From: a virus
IMG/VR virus record: IMGVR_UViG_3300031841_001076
Coordinates: 1-31,049 of that record
Length of the DNA: 31,049 nucleotides
Direction: 5' to 3' (one strand)
The translations under genes were made by a program, and so were the position numbers. This document shows, in pieces, positions 7,940 to 15,734 of the stretch; the first letter of the stretch is position 1; each line of letters starts with the position of its first letter. The notes beneath the pieces were generated by a model, which had not been told where the DNA came from, made no database searches, and saw nothing but the letters and a program-made list of their open reading frames with translations.

Positions 7940-8380
7940 GTCATTTCTATCGAAAACTGTTGCTTGAACTGACTCTTCGTTTGGTCCTTTATCACTAAAC
8001 TTATCAATTCTTGCCTTCTTAAGCATTAAATCTATCTGCTGTAACTTGGCTTTTGTTTTGGCATCACTGGCATCTAAGGCTATCTTTAACATGTTACTTG
8101 CTTCTGCAAATACTTTACCAGCCGCCATATCACTAACGTTCATACCTAAACTCATTAGTTGTTCATAACTGTTTATAGCCTTCTTGGCTATATCATTCAT
8201 CTCAACTTCATGATCTTCTAATCCTTTAATTTCTTTAAATGCTAGATTAATTTTCTCACTAACAGTTAAGGCATCCTGAGTTTCCTCTATGACATCCTGA
8301 GTTTCCTCTACCGTAGGCACAATCTCAGTAACCTCTTCAATAGGCGGTAGATTAAATTCTTCTTCTAGTTTCTTTGTCAT
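7901..8380 (-). CDS. gp16: Terminase small subunit
   Basis: The 159-residue protein matches the T4 gp16 family in plan: an acidic variable N-terminus (residues 1-40), a central helical hairpin (about 45-125) and a charged C-terminus. The hairpin segments AINSYEQLMSLGMNVSD, KVFAEASNMLKIALDA and LQQIDLMLKKARID are typical of the oligomerising core of gp16 in marine T4-like phages. It recognises DNA and stimulates the gp17 ATPase. The N-terminus contains a duplicated EETQD segment from a 21-bp direct repeat. The ATG at 8380 is 5 nt from a perfect TATAAATA octamer. The gene lies two genes upstream of gp17 rather than adjacent as in T4. Confidence 0.85.
   Translation of the reverse strand: MTKKLEEEFNLPPIEEVTEIVPTVEETQDVIEETQDALTVSEKINLAFKEIKGLEDHEVEMNDIAKKAINSYEQLMSLGMNVSDMAAGKVFAEASNMLKIALDASDAKTKAKLQQIDLMLKKARIDKFSDKGPNEESVQATVFDRNDLLKIIKGGSGDS
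8272..8310. repeat. 21-bp period direct repeat in the gp16 N-terminal coding region
   Basis: An 18-base sequence beginning CATCCTGAGTTT occurs at 8272-8289 and again at 8293-8310. It encodes the duplicated acidic EETQDV/EETQDA segment, an in-frame duplication in a variable part of the protein. Confidence 0.85.
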
Positions 8381-8385
8381 ATTAG

Positions 8386-8393
8386 TATTTATA
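8386..8393 (-). promoter_or_regulatory. Perfect late promoter octamer (TATAAATA) of gp16
   Basis: TATAAATA on the minus strand, then CTAAT and the gp16 ATG. The octamer overlaps the 3' end of gp4: the TAA at 8391-8389 is the gp4 stop codon. Stop, promoter and next start therefore lie within 16 bases. Confidence 0.9.
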
Positions 8394-8862
8394 ACTTGCG
8401 TTTTTTAGCAACACGTTTTTTAGCCTTACGAGGTTTATTATTTCTAAAAATTTGGTCTTCATTTATAACTTTAAAACGTATTCCTTTACGAGAACACCAT
8501 TCTTGTGCGGCTGTCCACTTTGCGGCATTAAGATGTGTCTGTATTTTTTGTCCTTGGCTTCTGGCATTTTCCAAAGTAGTTTGATTACTAGGTTTTATTT
8601 CTACTAACTCTACATGTTGTACGCCGTCTTTATCAGTATACTGAACCATAAAATCTGGAACATAATTATGATATTTCCCATCAATAGGACTTCTATATGG
8701 TATTTTTACATTTTCACTTGCCCATTTAGTAATATTTGGGTGACTGTCGCACATTCGCATAAATGCAAGTTCCCAACTACTTCTATAGGTAGGTGCTTTT
8801 CCACCCACAAATTTAGATGTATTTTGTATATCGTATTTACCTGATGCGAATTTACTGGCCAT
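8389..8862 (-). CDS. gp4: Head completion protein, gp4-like nuclease
   Basis: The 157-residue protein resembles T4 gp4 (gp50), which finishes packaged heads before tail attachment. The N-terminus has the pattern GKY...SKFVGG followed by YRSSWELAFMR, with the acidic residue of RSSWE at about residue 30. The central segment VPDFMVQYTD ... VELVEIKPS gives the D...ExK pattern of PD-(D/E)xK-like nucleases. The C-terminus is very basic (RKAKKRVAKKRKL), which fits DNA contact. Start 8862 lies 5 nt after a CATAAATA octamer. The 3' end is shared with the gp16 promoter. Confidence 0.9.
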   Translation of the reverse strand: MASKFASGKYDIQNTSKFVGGKAPTYRSSWELAFMRMCDSHPNITKWASENVKIPYRSPIDGKYHNYVPDFMVQYTDKDGVQHVELVEIKPSNQTTLENARSQGQKIQTHLNAAKWTAAQEWCSRKGIRFKVINEDQIFRNNKPRKAKKRVAKKRKL

Positions 8863-8867
8863 ATTAC

Positions 8868-8875
8868 TATTTATG
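8868..8875 (-). promoter_or_regulatory. Late promoter octamer of gp4, 5 nt before the ATG
   Basis: CATAAATA on the minus strand, then GTAAT and the gp4 ATG. The TAA in the octamer (8873-8871) is also the stop codon of the upstream 144-codon gene. Confidence 0.85.
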
Positions 8876-9305
8876 GCTGTATGAGATCTGAAAGTTTACT
8901 GCGTGAATTTAACGTTGGTGTTTTTAAGTCAATTTTATTACCAGCAGGTCTGTATGCATTAATGGCCGCATAAGCATCTACTGTAAGTTTTAATGAATTT
9001 TGGTTCATTTCAAAATAGGTTGTAGGATGTAACCCTTGCACTTCTGCAACCTTTATAAGTACCCTTGACATAGCCCTTGCATTAGATTTTTTAAATCCTA
9101 TAGACTGTAATTTTGTTTCTATAACAGATAATGTACTAGGATCTATTGGAGTATCTTTTGGTGCGGCAATTTCTGATAATATTTCTGAACTTGCTTCAGG
9201 TAAGGGAAATTTTATACTTGCATTATCAATATAAGCCACAAGAGTATCTTGTACAATTTTGTATGATACTTCATTTCCAAATGTATTATACATTGATGTA
9301 GACAT
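8871..9305 (-). CDS. Unknown protein translationally coupled to ACP
   Basis: The 144-residue protein is not recognised. Residues 1-35 look like beta strands (VSYKIVQDTLVAYIDN). A helical middle includes IETKLQSIGFKKSNARAMSRVLIKVAEVQG, and the C-terminal third is polar and ends KLSDLIQP. The gene is the third of a chain of TAATG overlaps: tube-fold protein, ACP, then this gene. It therefore belongs to the late gp19 transcript. Its tight coupling makes it a candidate partner of the ACP or a small tail protein; neither can be shown from sequence. Confidence 0.7.
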   Translation of the reverse strand: MSTSMYNTFGNEVSYKIVQDTLVAYIDNASIKFPLPEASSEILSEIAAPKDTPIDPSTLSVIETKLQSIGFKKSNARAMSRVLIKVAEVQGLHPTTYFEMNQNSLKLTVDAYAAINAYRPAGNKIDLKTPTLNSRSKLSDLIQP

Positions 9306-9523
9306 TATGCATAGTCCTTAATATACTGCTTAATTGCTTTTACTGTGATTAATTCTTCTGCATCTTCGTCTGGTATTTCTAAATCATATTCTGTTTCAAA
9401 TGCCATCACAAGCTCAACTATATGTAATGAATCTCCACCTAAGTCATCAACTATGTGTGCATCATCTGTAACTTTATCGATATCTATATCTAAATAATCT
9501 GCTATAATTTTTTCTACTGACAT
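9305..9523 (-). CDS. acpP: Acyl carrier protein
   Basis: The 72-residue, strongly acidic protein has the full ACP pattern: helix I (VEKIIADYLDID), then DDLGGDSLHIVELVM with the phosphopantetheine-accepting serine at S32 in the DSL motif, and helices II-III ending VKAIKQYIKDYA. All key features of type II ACPs are present, so it should be loaded by a host holo-ACP synthase. In cells ACPs carry acyl chains for fatty acid, lipid A and other syntheses. Here it sits in a tail gene operon, with TAATG overlaps to the genes on both sides, so it is expected late and in fixed ratio with them. Its partner enzyme is not in the window. Confidence 0.93.
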   Translation of the reverse strand: MSVEKIIADYLDIDIDKVTDDAHIVDDLGGDSLHIVELVMAFETEYDLEIPDEDAEELITVKAIKQYIKDYA

Positions 9524-10728
9524 TATGAACCTTCTCCGCTTACACCTCTTTCTGGTGCTGTTTCTATTTCTTCTGGCTTCTTAGCCATGGCATTTATAGC
9601 CGATTGTGTAATACCTTTTAAAGCATAATTTTTTAATGCATCACCAACATGATTACCAGATAACTTGGCTAGTATAGCCGTGCTAAGTAAGTTCTTTCCA
9701 ACATTTTTAGTTGGGTCTGCAGAAAATGGTGTATCTATTTGGTCGTATGTTCCAACACTAGGTGATGTACCACCTGCTTTTTCTTTATCATTATCTGTTT
9801 CCGTTTTATCACTAGTAGTTGATGTTGCTGTAGGTTTTTCTTCATTCACAGGGGCAATTAATGGTTGTACTGTTCTACCTCTTGTACCAAATTGGTTATC
9901 ATGATTTCCCAAAAATTCCATATCCATTCCGTCATCAACTATACCTAAAGGTTTAACCATTACTTCATCACTAGCAAAGTCAAGTCCAACTACTTTCTCA
10001 AATCTATCTAAGTCAACTCCTGTTAAGTCAAAGTTAGCAATATCAAAAGTTGTAAAGTTTTCATAATCAAATTGTATATTAAATTCTACTAGGTCGTTTG
10101 CAGAATAATCTATATCGCCAAAAGTAAAACTATTAATAAGAGGACCAGTCATACTATATTGTACTCCTTTTCCTCCATGGTACAAAATAATATCTATACG
10201 TTCAAAAAACTGTTTAGTACGTTGTAGATTTAATCCTGCTTCGCCACTTTTAAATTGCGTACCGCCAAATGTTGAACCACCGTTTTCAAATTTAGAATCT
10301 GTATTCATATACACGTCTCTATCACCATCTGCATTTCTATTACGTGGATTCATATATAGATATGAGAAATATCTCATTAGTATTTGTAACCATTCATTAT
10401 TTAATGTATCAAATACCCTAATATCAACAGGTGAGTAGTCTAATCCTGTTGATACTATTTTCTTTTTGTTGTATTGATTTTTTATAATGTTTTTGAATGT
10501 TACGCCAGGAAGTGTAGCACTTCTAACTAAACTGGATATACTTGTTTTAAAAGTATGGCTTTCCATATCTAGAAAAGATGCCAAATCTCTGTTAAAAACA
10601 AAGTTTACATACCCTTCAAATTTTATACGTGGTGGGTTTACGTCAGGCCTAAACCTGTAATTATTACGGAAGTCCCTGGCGTAGAATTTGCTTTTGGTGT
10701 TTTTACCTAAAAATTTCAGAAATTCCAT
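9523..10728 (-). CDS. Tail-tube-fold protein, perhaps a baseplate tube initiator (gp54/gp48-like)
   Basis: The 401-residue protein has an N-terminal domain (about residues 30-255) that looks like the tail tube fold. It contains FEGYVNFVFNRD, a loop with SATLPGVTF, KNQYNKKKIVSTGLDYSPVDIRVFDT and NEWLQILMRYFSYLY. Residues 195-255 (NSFTFGDIDYSANDLVEFNI and on) resemble the end of tube domains. The C-terminal 150 residues are Thr/Ser/Asp-rich and low in complexity. T4 has three such proteins, gp19, gp48 and gp54; as gp19 is just upstream, this is more likely a baseplate-tube junction protein. The start at 10728 lies 23 nt after gp19 with GAGGT upstream and no late octamer, so it depends on the gp19 promoter. 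Confidence 0.65.
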   Translation of the reverse strand: MEFLKFLGKNTKSKFYARDFRNNYRFRPDVNPPRIKFEGYVNFVFNRDLASFLDMESHTFKTSISSLVRSATLPGVTFKNIIKNQYNKKKIVSTGLDYSPVDIRVFDTLNNEWLQILMRYFSYLYMNPRNRNADGDRDVYMNTDSKFENGGSTFGGTQFKSGEAGLNLQRTKQFFERIDIILYHGGKGVQYSMTGPLINSFTFGDIDYSANDLVEFNIQFDYENFTTFDIANFDLTGVDLDRFEKVVGLDFASDEVMVKPLGIVDDGMDMEFLGNHDNQFGTRGRTVQPLIAPVNEEKPTATSTTSDKTETDNDKEKAGGTSPSVGTYDQIDTPFSADPTKNVGKNLLSTAILAKLSGNHVGDALKNYALKGITQSAINAMAKKPEEIETAPERGVSGEGS

Positions 10729-10751
10729 ACCAGAGATACCTCAAGTTTATA

Positions 10752-11390
10752 TTAAACTCCGACTGTTGTACCGGTGTCTACTGTTTCAGGGAATGGGTTA
10801 CCTGCTACTGTTCTGCCGTTAATATCGTTATCACCTTCATAGTGAGTTGCGTTATCGTAACGTACCTGCATAGTTACTGTTACTTGGTCGTTTGTAGCAT
10901 AGTCGCCATCACTGTAATCGACGTTTGTTAGGAAACATCCTTCAAGGAACCAAACCTCTGTAGCACCAGCATTAACACCATCCAATACTTCAATTTGCAT
11001 ATCAAATTTGTAATCTGATCCTGCGGCTGGAGTAGTTTGTTGGAAATGGTTAACCTGTCTTTGGACTTGTGATCCAACTGATTTGGCTACTTGGTTAGTT
11101 ATATCGTCCCTTACTGTTACAGTAATTTGTTCCCAAGCATGTTTACCTTGTAGGTAACTTCTTGAGTTATAACTATCAATAATTATTTCTTCATAAGTAA
11201 TTTTAGGTCTAGTAACGTTTTGTACGTTTTGAGTCAATATTTTTGCCTCTGGTGAACCACCAAAGTTGTTTAAAAAACTAACCCTAAATCTATACTTGAG
11301 TTTCGGCATTAAAATACCGGACCCAGTTGCACCCGTTACCGGAACTCCAAACTTACTTTTGGTTTCGTTTGTTGCACTTGATACTGCCAT
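10752..11390 (-). CDS. gp19: Tail tube protein
   Basis: The 212-residue protein forms the inner tail tube. It shows the gp19 pattern: LKYRFRVSFLNNFG near residues 30-45, a strand pair RPKITYEEIIIDSYNS, then HAWEQITVTVRDD and a late pair FLTNVDYSDGDYATNDQVTVTMQVRYDNA. The length is somewhat above T4 gp19 (163 residues). The start at 11390 has a strong AGGAGAAC Shine-Dalgarno and a late octamer at 11422-11429, giving a leader of about 30 nt nearly identical around the start to that of gp18. The gene leads an operon with the tube-fold protein, ACP and the 144-codon gene. Confidence 0.92.
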   Translation of the reverse strand: MAVSSATNETKSKFGVPVTGATGSGILMPKLKYRFRVSFLNNFGGSPEAKILTQNVQNVTRPKITYEEIIIDSYNSRSYLQGKHAWEQITVTVRDDITNQVAKSVGSQVQRQVNHFQQTTPAAGSDYKFDMQIEVLDGVNAGATEVWFLEGCFLTNVDYSDGDYATNDQVTVTMQVRYDNATHYEGDNDINGRTVAGNPFPETVDTGTTVGV

Positions 11391-11421
11391 ATTGTTCTCC
11401 TAGAACTAAATTATATGCAAA

Positions 11422-11429
11422 TATTTATC
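11422..11429 (-). promoter_or_regulatory. Late promoter octamer of gp19, with a leader
   Basis: GATAAATA on the minus strand is 31 nt before the ATG. The transcript would carry a leader ending in AGGAGAACAAT before the start codon, as for the sheath gene. Confidence 0.85.
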
Positions 11430-11472
11430 ATTTCTAGCCAGATTTTATTAACAAGTGTTTTAATTTAGCCAC

Positions 11473-11498
11473 AAAAAAGGGCAACTAAATGCCCTTTT
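11473..11498 (-). terminator. Rho-independent terminator after the early unit
   Basis: Read on the minus strand, AAAAGGGCA and TGCCCTTTT form a 9-bp stem with a 6-nt loop, followed by a T run. It ends the 194-codon gene transcript and shields gp19. On the plus strand it would be only weakly terminator-like. Confidence 0.85.
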
Positions 11499-11512
11499 AA
11501 TATTGTCTTCCC

Positions 11513-12097
11513 CTATGCTGACTCTTTAATTCTGTTTATAGCAACATCTTCTTTAGAAATTTTATCAGTAATATCACTAAATCCATAGCCTTCAACAATA
11601 TAATATCTTGTTTCTTTTACTACGTCTTCTGCTCTCATTACTTCATAACCAATTTGTGGTACTTCAGCAATAATATCTCCTACTGATAATGAATGCATAT
11701 CTCTATATGTAACTACTTCACCATCTTTACGAGTAATTGTTTTCATATTGTAACCTGAAACATGTTTTTCAAAAACAATATCTTCTCCTGTGTCTTCATT
11801 TAAGTAGCATTGGTTAAGAATTGAGAACACTTCGTTTTTGCTAGTAACAGTATAGTCTATACTATCACCTTGTGTAAGTCCACAAAATCTGCCGTCTACT
11901 TCACATACTTTAGTGTAGTGTGAAAAGAATTCGGATTTAAAGTTAATTTTTCTGTCATCACCTCTGCCATGCATAGTTTCCATTTTTGCATGATATAGTG
12001 GATATTTTTTAGCGGCTCCTGTGTGTCCGCCTTCGTTTGAATTGACGTAATTGTGTATCTCGTCAGTTACTTTGATTTGATAAATGTCGTATTGCAT
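11513..12097 (-). CDS. Unknown protein, autonomous early transcription unit (moron-like)
   Basis: The 194-residue protein is not recognised. It is polar, with alternating strands and no membrane segments. Visible segments include MQYDIYQIKVTDEIHNYVN, GGHTGAAKKYPLYHAKM and CEVDGRFCGLTQGDSIDYTV. The start at 12097 has a GGTAGGAG Shine-Dalgarno. Unlike its neighbours it is driven by a consensus sigma70 promoter (12133-12160) and closed by its own terminator (11473-11498), with another terminator just upstream after gp18. It should be expressed early, out of step with the tail genes around it. An inserted early or host-takeover gene is the best inference; no enzymatic role is visible. Confidence 0.8.
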   Translation of the reverse strand: MQYDIYQIKVTDEIHNYVNSNEGGHTGAAKKYPLYHAKMETMHGRGDDRKINFKSEFFSHYTKVCEVDGRFCGLTQGDSIDYTVTSKNEVFSILNQCYLNEDTGEDIVFEKHVSGYNMKTITRKDGEVVTYRDMHSLSVGDIIAEVPQIGYEVMRAEDVVKETRYYIVEGYGFSDITDKISKEDVAINRIKESA

Positions 12098-12132
12098 AAA
12101 AACTCCTACCTTTTTATTTAAATTATAATACT

Positions 12133-12160
12133 ATTATAGCAAATATCTAGATATTGTCAA
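12133..12160 (-). promoter_or_regulatory. Consensus sigma70 promoter of the 194-codon gene
   Basis: TTGACA (12160-12155) and TATAAT (12138-12133) on the minus strand are both perfect, separated by 16 bases. Transcription would start near 12126 and give a leader of about 30 nt with a good Shine-Dalgarno. Confidence 0.92.
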
Positions 12161-12172
12161 GCCTTTATTCAT

Positions 12173-12199
12173 AAAAAAGGGCAGTAAAAACTGCCCTTT
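12173..12199 (-). terminator. Rho-independent terminator after the sheath gene
   Basis: On the minus strand AAAGGGCAG and CTGCCCTTT form a 9-bp stem with a 6-nt loop, followed by a T run. It ends gp18 transcription and insulates the early promoter just downstream. It is close in sequence to the terminator at 11473-11498. Confidence 0.9.
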
Positions 12200-12216
12200 A
12201 GTAAGTTTTATATAAC

Positions 12217-14967
12217 TTATGCTGTTGAGCCCAAAGTATTTTGGATTCTGATCGGTATGTAAATAAACTCTACTGCCTTCACTGGTTGTACAGCGATGTC
12301 AATGTATAGTTCGTTTCTATCGATTCTAGCCGCCGTGTTATTTGTTGTGTCACAAACTGTAACAAAATCAAATAGTCCACGTTGTTGTACTAACTGAGCT
12401 AGTAATCTGTCTACAACTACCTTAGCATTTGCTCTAGTAACTTCGTCATTTGGTTCAAACAAGAACGGTTTTACTGCATCATCAAGTTGTTCTCTGATGT
12501 AAATAACCAATCTTGAAACATTAACTCTATCCAATGCACTTGAAACTGAGTTAAGTGTTTTCTGTCCAAATACTGCAATTCCTCTTCCTGGGAAGTTTCC
12601 AATTGGATTAATTTTGTTAAGGTAAAGACTGTCTCTTTGTCCTTCACTTAAACTAACCGCTGTAAACTCACCTGTAGTTGCATCAAGGTATCCTGTAGAA
12701 GTTGCGTTGTTTACAACACCTCTTTGGAAACCTGCTGGTGCAAACCAAGGGAAAGCAACTGAGTCGTTAAATGCAATAGTTCTTAATGCCATATGTGACG
12801 CAGGAACCATAACTGTTGTACCGTCTAGGTTTGTTGATAAACCATGTGGGTAGTAAACAGCCGCCTGAGAAGAAGCACTAATAAGTCCATCATCTCCGTT
12901 CTCTGTTGCGTTACCGGCATTTGTTGCCCAATTTTGAGTGCTAGTTGCATCTGCGGCCAATCTCATTGGTGCATCTGCTATACAGAATACTGTATCTTTT
13001 CTGTTCACACTTAGATTTAGCATTTCATCTAAACACTCTGAATATCCTGGAGTGGCACAAATATTAAATCTATTTGTTTCATTAAGGATTTCTTGGTTAG
13101 CAACTAATTGTGATTGCATTGCTTTAACAATAACTTTACGTTGAGCTTTACGCATCATGTATGGTGTCCCATCTGCTTTATTGCCTGAATGATCTTTCCA
13201 TAAACCGTTTGTTGCGTCATACTGTTTAACGTTACCTACAGAAGCCATTTTGTTCCATGCTAACATACCACTTGGGTATAATGCCGCATTTGGAAGTCCA
13301 TTTGCTGTACTTAATAGTGATGCACTTGAACTACTTCTAAAGTCACCAAATAAGATACCATCGCTAGTTACTTGGTCTGTATTATCAACTAATACCCAAG
13401 CACTTGCGGCTGATCTTTTATAGATTTTAGGGAAGTTTTCTAAATCACTACTATCGATCCAAAGATCTCCAGTCGCTAATGCTGTACCGTCACTTTGTAA
13501 TGTTGGTGAGCTTGCCGCAAACTGTACGTCGTTTGAGTAAGTTGCCCATGTTCCAGCATTTTGATATAAAATATCAATATTAGTGTTAGCAACATTGTTG
13601 TCGTACCATAATGTACCTTCAACAGCCGCTCCAGTAATTGCATTATCAGATGCTTCATAACTTAAACTTGCAAAGTTACTGTAAGTACCTGCAGTAATAT
13701 TAATGTCTGCTGGTGTATAACCTGAAACATTACCTGCTGTAATTCCAATATCTTTTCCATCTGAAGTAGTAATTGTAACTTTACCTGAAACATTACTTGC
13801 ACTTGCTGTAGTTCCGTTTATTCCTGATGCACTATTAATGCTAGAAACAATTTCATCTACTGACACTGAACTTACGTTTGCACCTGTAAATGTTACTGGA
13901 ATATCTGTTGCACCATTAATACTTAAATTAATAGATACTTTACCAGCATGTGTACTAACGTCTATACCATCTGCTAAAGCAGTAGTACTTGCTACTGATA
14001 ATGTAGCACTTCCGTTATGTCTTTTTAAAGTAAACGATGCTTCTGCTCCGCCGTCTGCCCATAAATCACCAACTTTTGGTGATGTATAAGTGTTAGCATA
14101 AACAACGTTTGAGTTTTCTTCTGCAACAATAGTCTCAACACTAAATGAGCTAGATGCTGTAGAATATTCTTTTACAACAACGTTTGAACCATTGTTAGGT
14201 GTTGTTTCCTGAATAAAAATATCACCAGTTGTTAAAGCACCACCACCTGACTTAGATGTTGGTATTGATAAATGACTTGCAAATTGGAAGTCACCCGCAG
14301 AACCTGATACAGCACTTGTCCAATTACTTGAACCTATTTTGTACCATGCTCCTGATAGTTTTTCGTAAAAGTCAATAGTAGACTTTGTTGCACCTGTGTT
14401 AGTGTAGTAAGTTACGCAAAATTCTCCGTCTACGCCAAAAGCCGCTTTTGGATCACCATTTCCGTCTACTTCTGTAGCACCAGGTTTTTTCAATGTTTTT
14501 AACACCCATGCTGAGCTCTCATACCTTTTAAGACCCCATGAAGTTAAACTAGTGTCTAACCAATAGGCTCCGTTTGCAGGTGCTTTTGTAGGTGCTGTTG
14601 AACTTGCATTAAGTTCGTTAAGGTCAATGTCTGCTCTTAGTACATAGGCTCTGTTTGCGATACCTAAGAAACTATAAGCGGCCATTAAACCATATTCATT
14701 CTGTTCACTGCCATGTAAAGGTGTAGAACCACTTGTTTTAAAGACTGGATTACCAAAATTCTGTAGTAATTCTCTTTGTGAAGTGATTTGATACAACTTA
14801 CCGGCTGTTGCTGATGTAGTATATGCGGCTGTAGATGTTCCGTCTGGACCTTTTTTATCTTGTGCTGTTGCAATCACAATTAATGGGACTGAACCAGCAC
14901 CAGCGGCCGCGTAAAACGATTCGTCTGATACACTTATACTAACACCAGGGCTTGTTAATGTTGCCAT
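12217..14967 (-). CDS. gp18: Tail sheath protein with a large insertion of repeated modules
   Basis: The 916-residue protein is the contractile sheath subunit. The N-terminus (LTSPGVSISVSDESFY) and the C-terminal 300 residues (ending near QPVKAVEFIYIPIRIQNT) are typical of gp18. T4 gp18 has 659 residues; the extra length is between about residues 125 and 600. That region holds at least five related units of the form G-x-x-W/F ... Y-x-x-x-x-W-x: 132-157, 181-210, 248-275, 450-476 and 499-527, and a weaker one near 300-322. Between them is a Ser/Thr-rich stretch (320-430). Such units probably lie on the outer surface of the sheath. The gene has a late octamer, a 45-nt leader with AGGAGAAC, and a terminator. 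Confidence 0.95.
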   Translation of the reverse strand: MATLTSPGVSISVSDESFYAAAGAGSVPLIVIATAQDKKGPDGTSTAAYTTSATAGKLYQITSQRELLQNFGNPVFKTSGSTPLHGSEQNEYGLMAAYSFLGIANRAYVLRADIDLNELNASSTAPTKAPANGAYWLDTSLTSWGLKRYESSAWVLKTLKKPGATEVDGNGDPKAAFGVDGEFCVTYYTNTGATKSTIDFYEKLSGAWYKIGSSNWTSAVSGSAGDFQFASHLSIPTSKSGGGALTTGDIFIQETTPNNGSNVVVKEYSTASSSFSVETIVAEENSNVVYANTYTSPKVGDLWADGGAEASFTLKRHNGSATLSVASTTALADGIDVSTHAGKVSINLSINGATDIPVTFTGANVSSVSVDEIVSSINSASGINGTTASASNVSGKVTITTSDGKDIGITAGNVSGYTPADINITAGTYSNFASLSYEASDNAITGAAVEGTLWYDNNVANTNIDILYQNAGTWATYSNDVQFAASSPTLQSDGTALATGDLWIDSSDLENFPKIYKRSAASAWVLVDNTDQVTSDGILFGDFRSSSSASLLSTANGLPNAALYPSGMLAWNKMASVGNVKQYDATNGLWKDHSGNKADGTPYMMRKAQRKVIVKAMQSQLVANQEILNETNRFNICATPGYSECLDEMLNLSVNRKDTVFCIADAPMRLAADATSTQNWATNAGNATENGDDGLISASSQAAVYYPHGLSTNLDGTTVMVPASHMALRTIAFNDSVAFPWFAPAGFQRGVVNNATSTGYLDATTGEFTAVSLSEGQRDSLYLNKINPIGNFPGRGIAVFGQKTLNSVSSALDRVNVSRLVIYIREQLDDAVKPFLFEPNDEVTRANAKVVVDRLLAQLVQQRGLFDFVTVCDTTNNTAARIDRNELYIDIAVQPVKAVEFIYIPIRIQNTLGSTA

Positions 14968-15012
14968 GTTGTTCTCCTAAAATTTATATTAGTACTAATA
15001 ATATAGTAATAG

Positions 15013-15020
15013 TATTTATC
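15013..15020 (-). promoter_or_regulatory. Late promoter octamer of gp18, with a leader
   Basis: GATAAATA on the minus strand is 45 nt before the gp18 ATG. The leader contains a 14-bp palindrome (14987-15000, TATTAGTACTAATA) and then AGGAGAAC. Confidence 0.85.
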
Positions 15021-15050
15021 AGATTTGCGTATTTTAGTGTATTTACGAAT

Positions 15051-15070
15051 ATTAGGCTGTATTAGGCTGT
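15051..15070. repeat. Perfect 10-bp tandem repeat, two copies
   Basis: ATTAGGCTGT at 15051-15060 is repeated exactly at 15061-15070. It lies directly after the dNMP kinase stop and upstream of the gp18 promoter. No function is apparent; it looks like a recent slippage product. Confidence 0.9.
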
Positions 15071-15071
15071 A

Positions 15072-15734
15072 TTATACTAATTTAAGTGTCTGCTTAAACT
15101 CGCCTGTTTTCCAGTCTCTAATGTCTTCTACTTGCTTGGCTAGATCTTCGAGGGTTCCATTATTTTTAATAATGTAATCAACTGGGTAGCCTGCCCAATT
15201 CCATTCACTTTCATGAACATCTCTGTATTTGGTTGTCATTATCTTTCTGCTAACAACGTTATCGTGTGCCTGACTTGCTGTTCCAAACCATTCAGGTAGT
15301 TCACCACGTTGTACCCAGATAACAACTCCACCCATGTCTTTAATTAAATCCAGTTCATTTCTGAATCTGGCGTCACTTATAACAGTACATGGTGTGTTTT
15401 CCATTTGTTTTCTTATTCTGTATTCCAAACTGTTTAACCAAATATCCTGATCAAAATGATTTCTAAGTACTTCTGTACCTAATAATTGCAATGCTAGTCT
15501 GGGAGTAAAATTTGGCACACCTAATTTTTTAGTCCAAAATACATCAGGTGTTTCTCTGAAATCTCTGCTTTCTGTTGTATCACCTTCCAGCATAGATCTT
15601 TCCCAACCAAAAATACTGGAACATAAATCTTTTAAGGGGGCGGCGAAACTGTCATGGACACAACCTCGTTCTACAAACATATTGGCTACTGTATCTTTGC
15701 CACTGCCTATAAAACCGGTTATTCCTATTAACAT
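15072..15734 (-). CDS. gp1: Deoxynucleoside monophosphate kinase (T4 gp1 family)
   Basis: The 220-residue protein phosphorylates dNMPs to dNDPs for phage DNA synthesis. It opens with a P-loop, GFIGSGKDT at residues 7-15, the form used by this family. Further family-like segments are FAAPLKDLCSSIFGW, PRLALQLLGTEVLRNHFDQDIWLNSL and the DARFRNELDLIKDMGG motif. T4 gp1 has 241 residues, so length fits. It starts through a TAATG overlap with gp13, so a nucleotide-metabolism enzyme is coupled to a late neck gene and has no promoter of its own. Confidence 0.92.
   Translation of the reverse strand: MLIGITGFIGSGKDTVANMFVERGCVHDSFAAPLKDLCSSIFGWERSMLEGDTTESRDFRETPDVFWTKKLGVPNFTPRLALQLLGTEVLRNHFDQDIWLNSLEYRIRKQMENTPCTVISDARFRNELDLIKDMGGVVIWVQRGELPEWFGTASQAHDNVVSRKIMTTKYRDVHESEWNWAGYPVDYIIKNNGTLEDLAKQVEDIRDWKTGEFKQTLKLV

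Noticed and set aside
13476-13658. Minus-strand open frame of 60 codons inside gp18
   Set aside because: It is out of frame within the clearly coding sheath gene and has no start signals.
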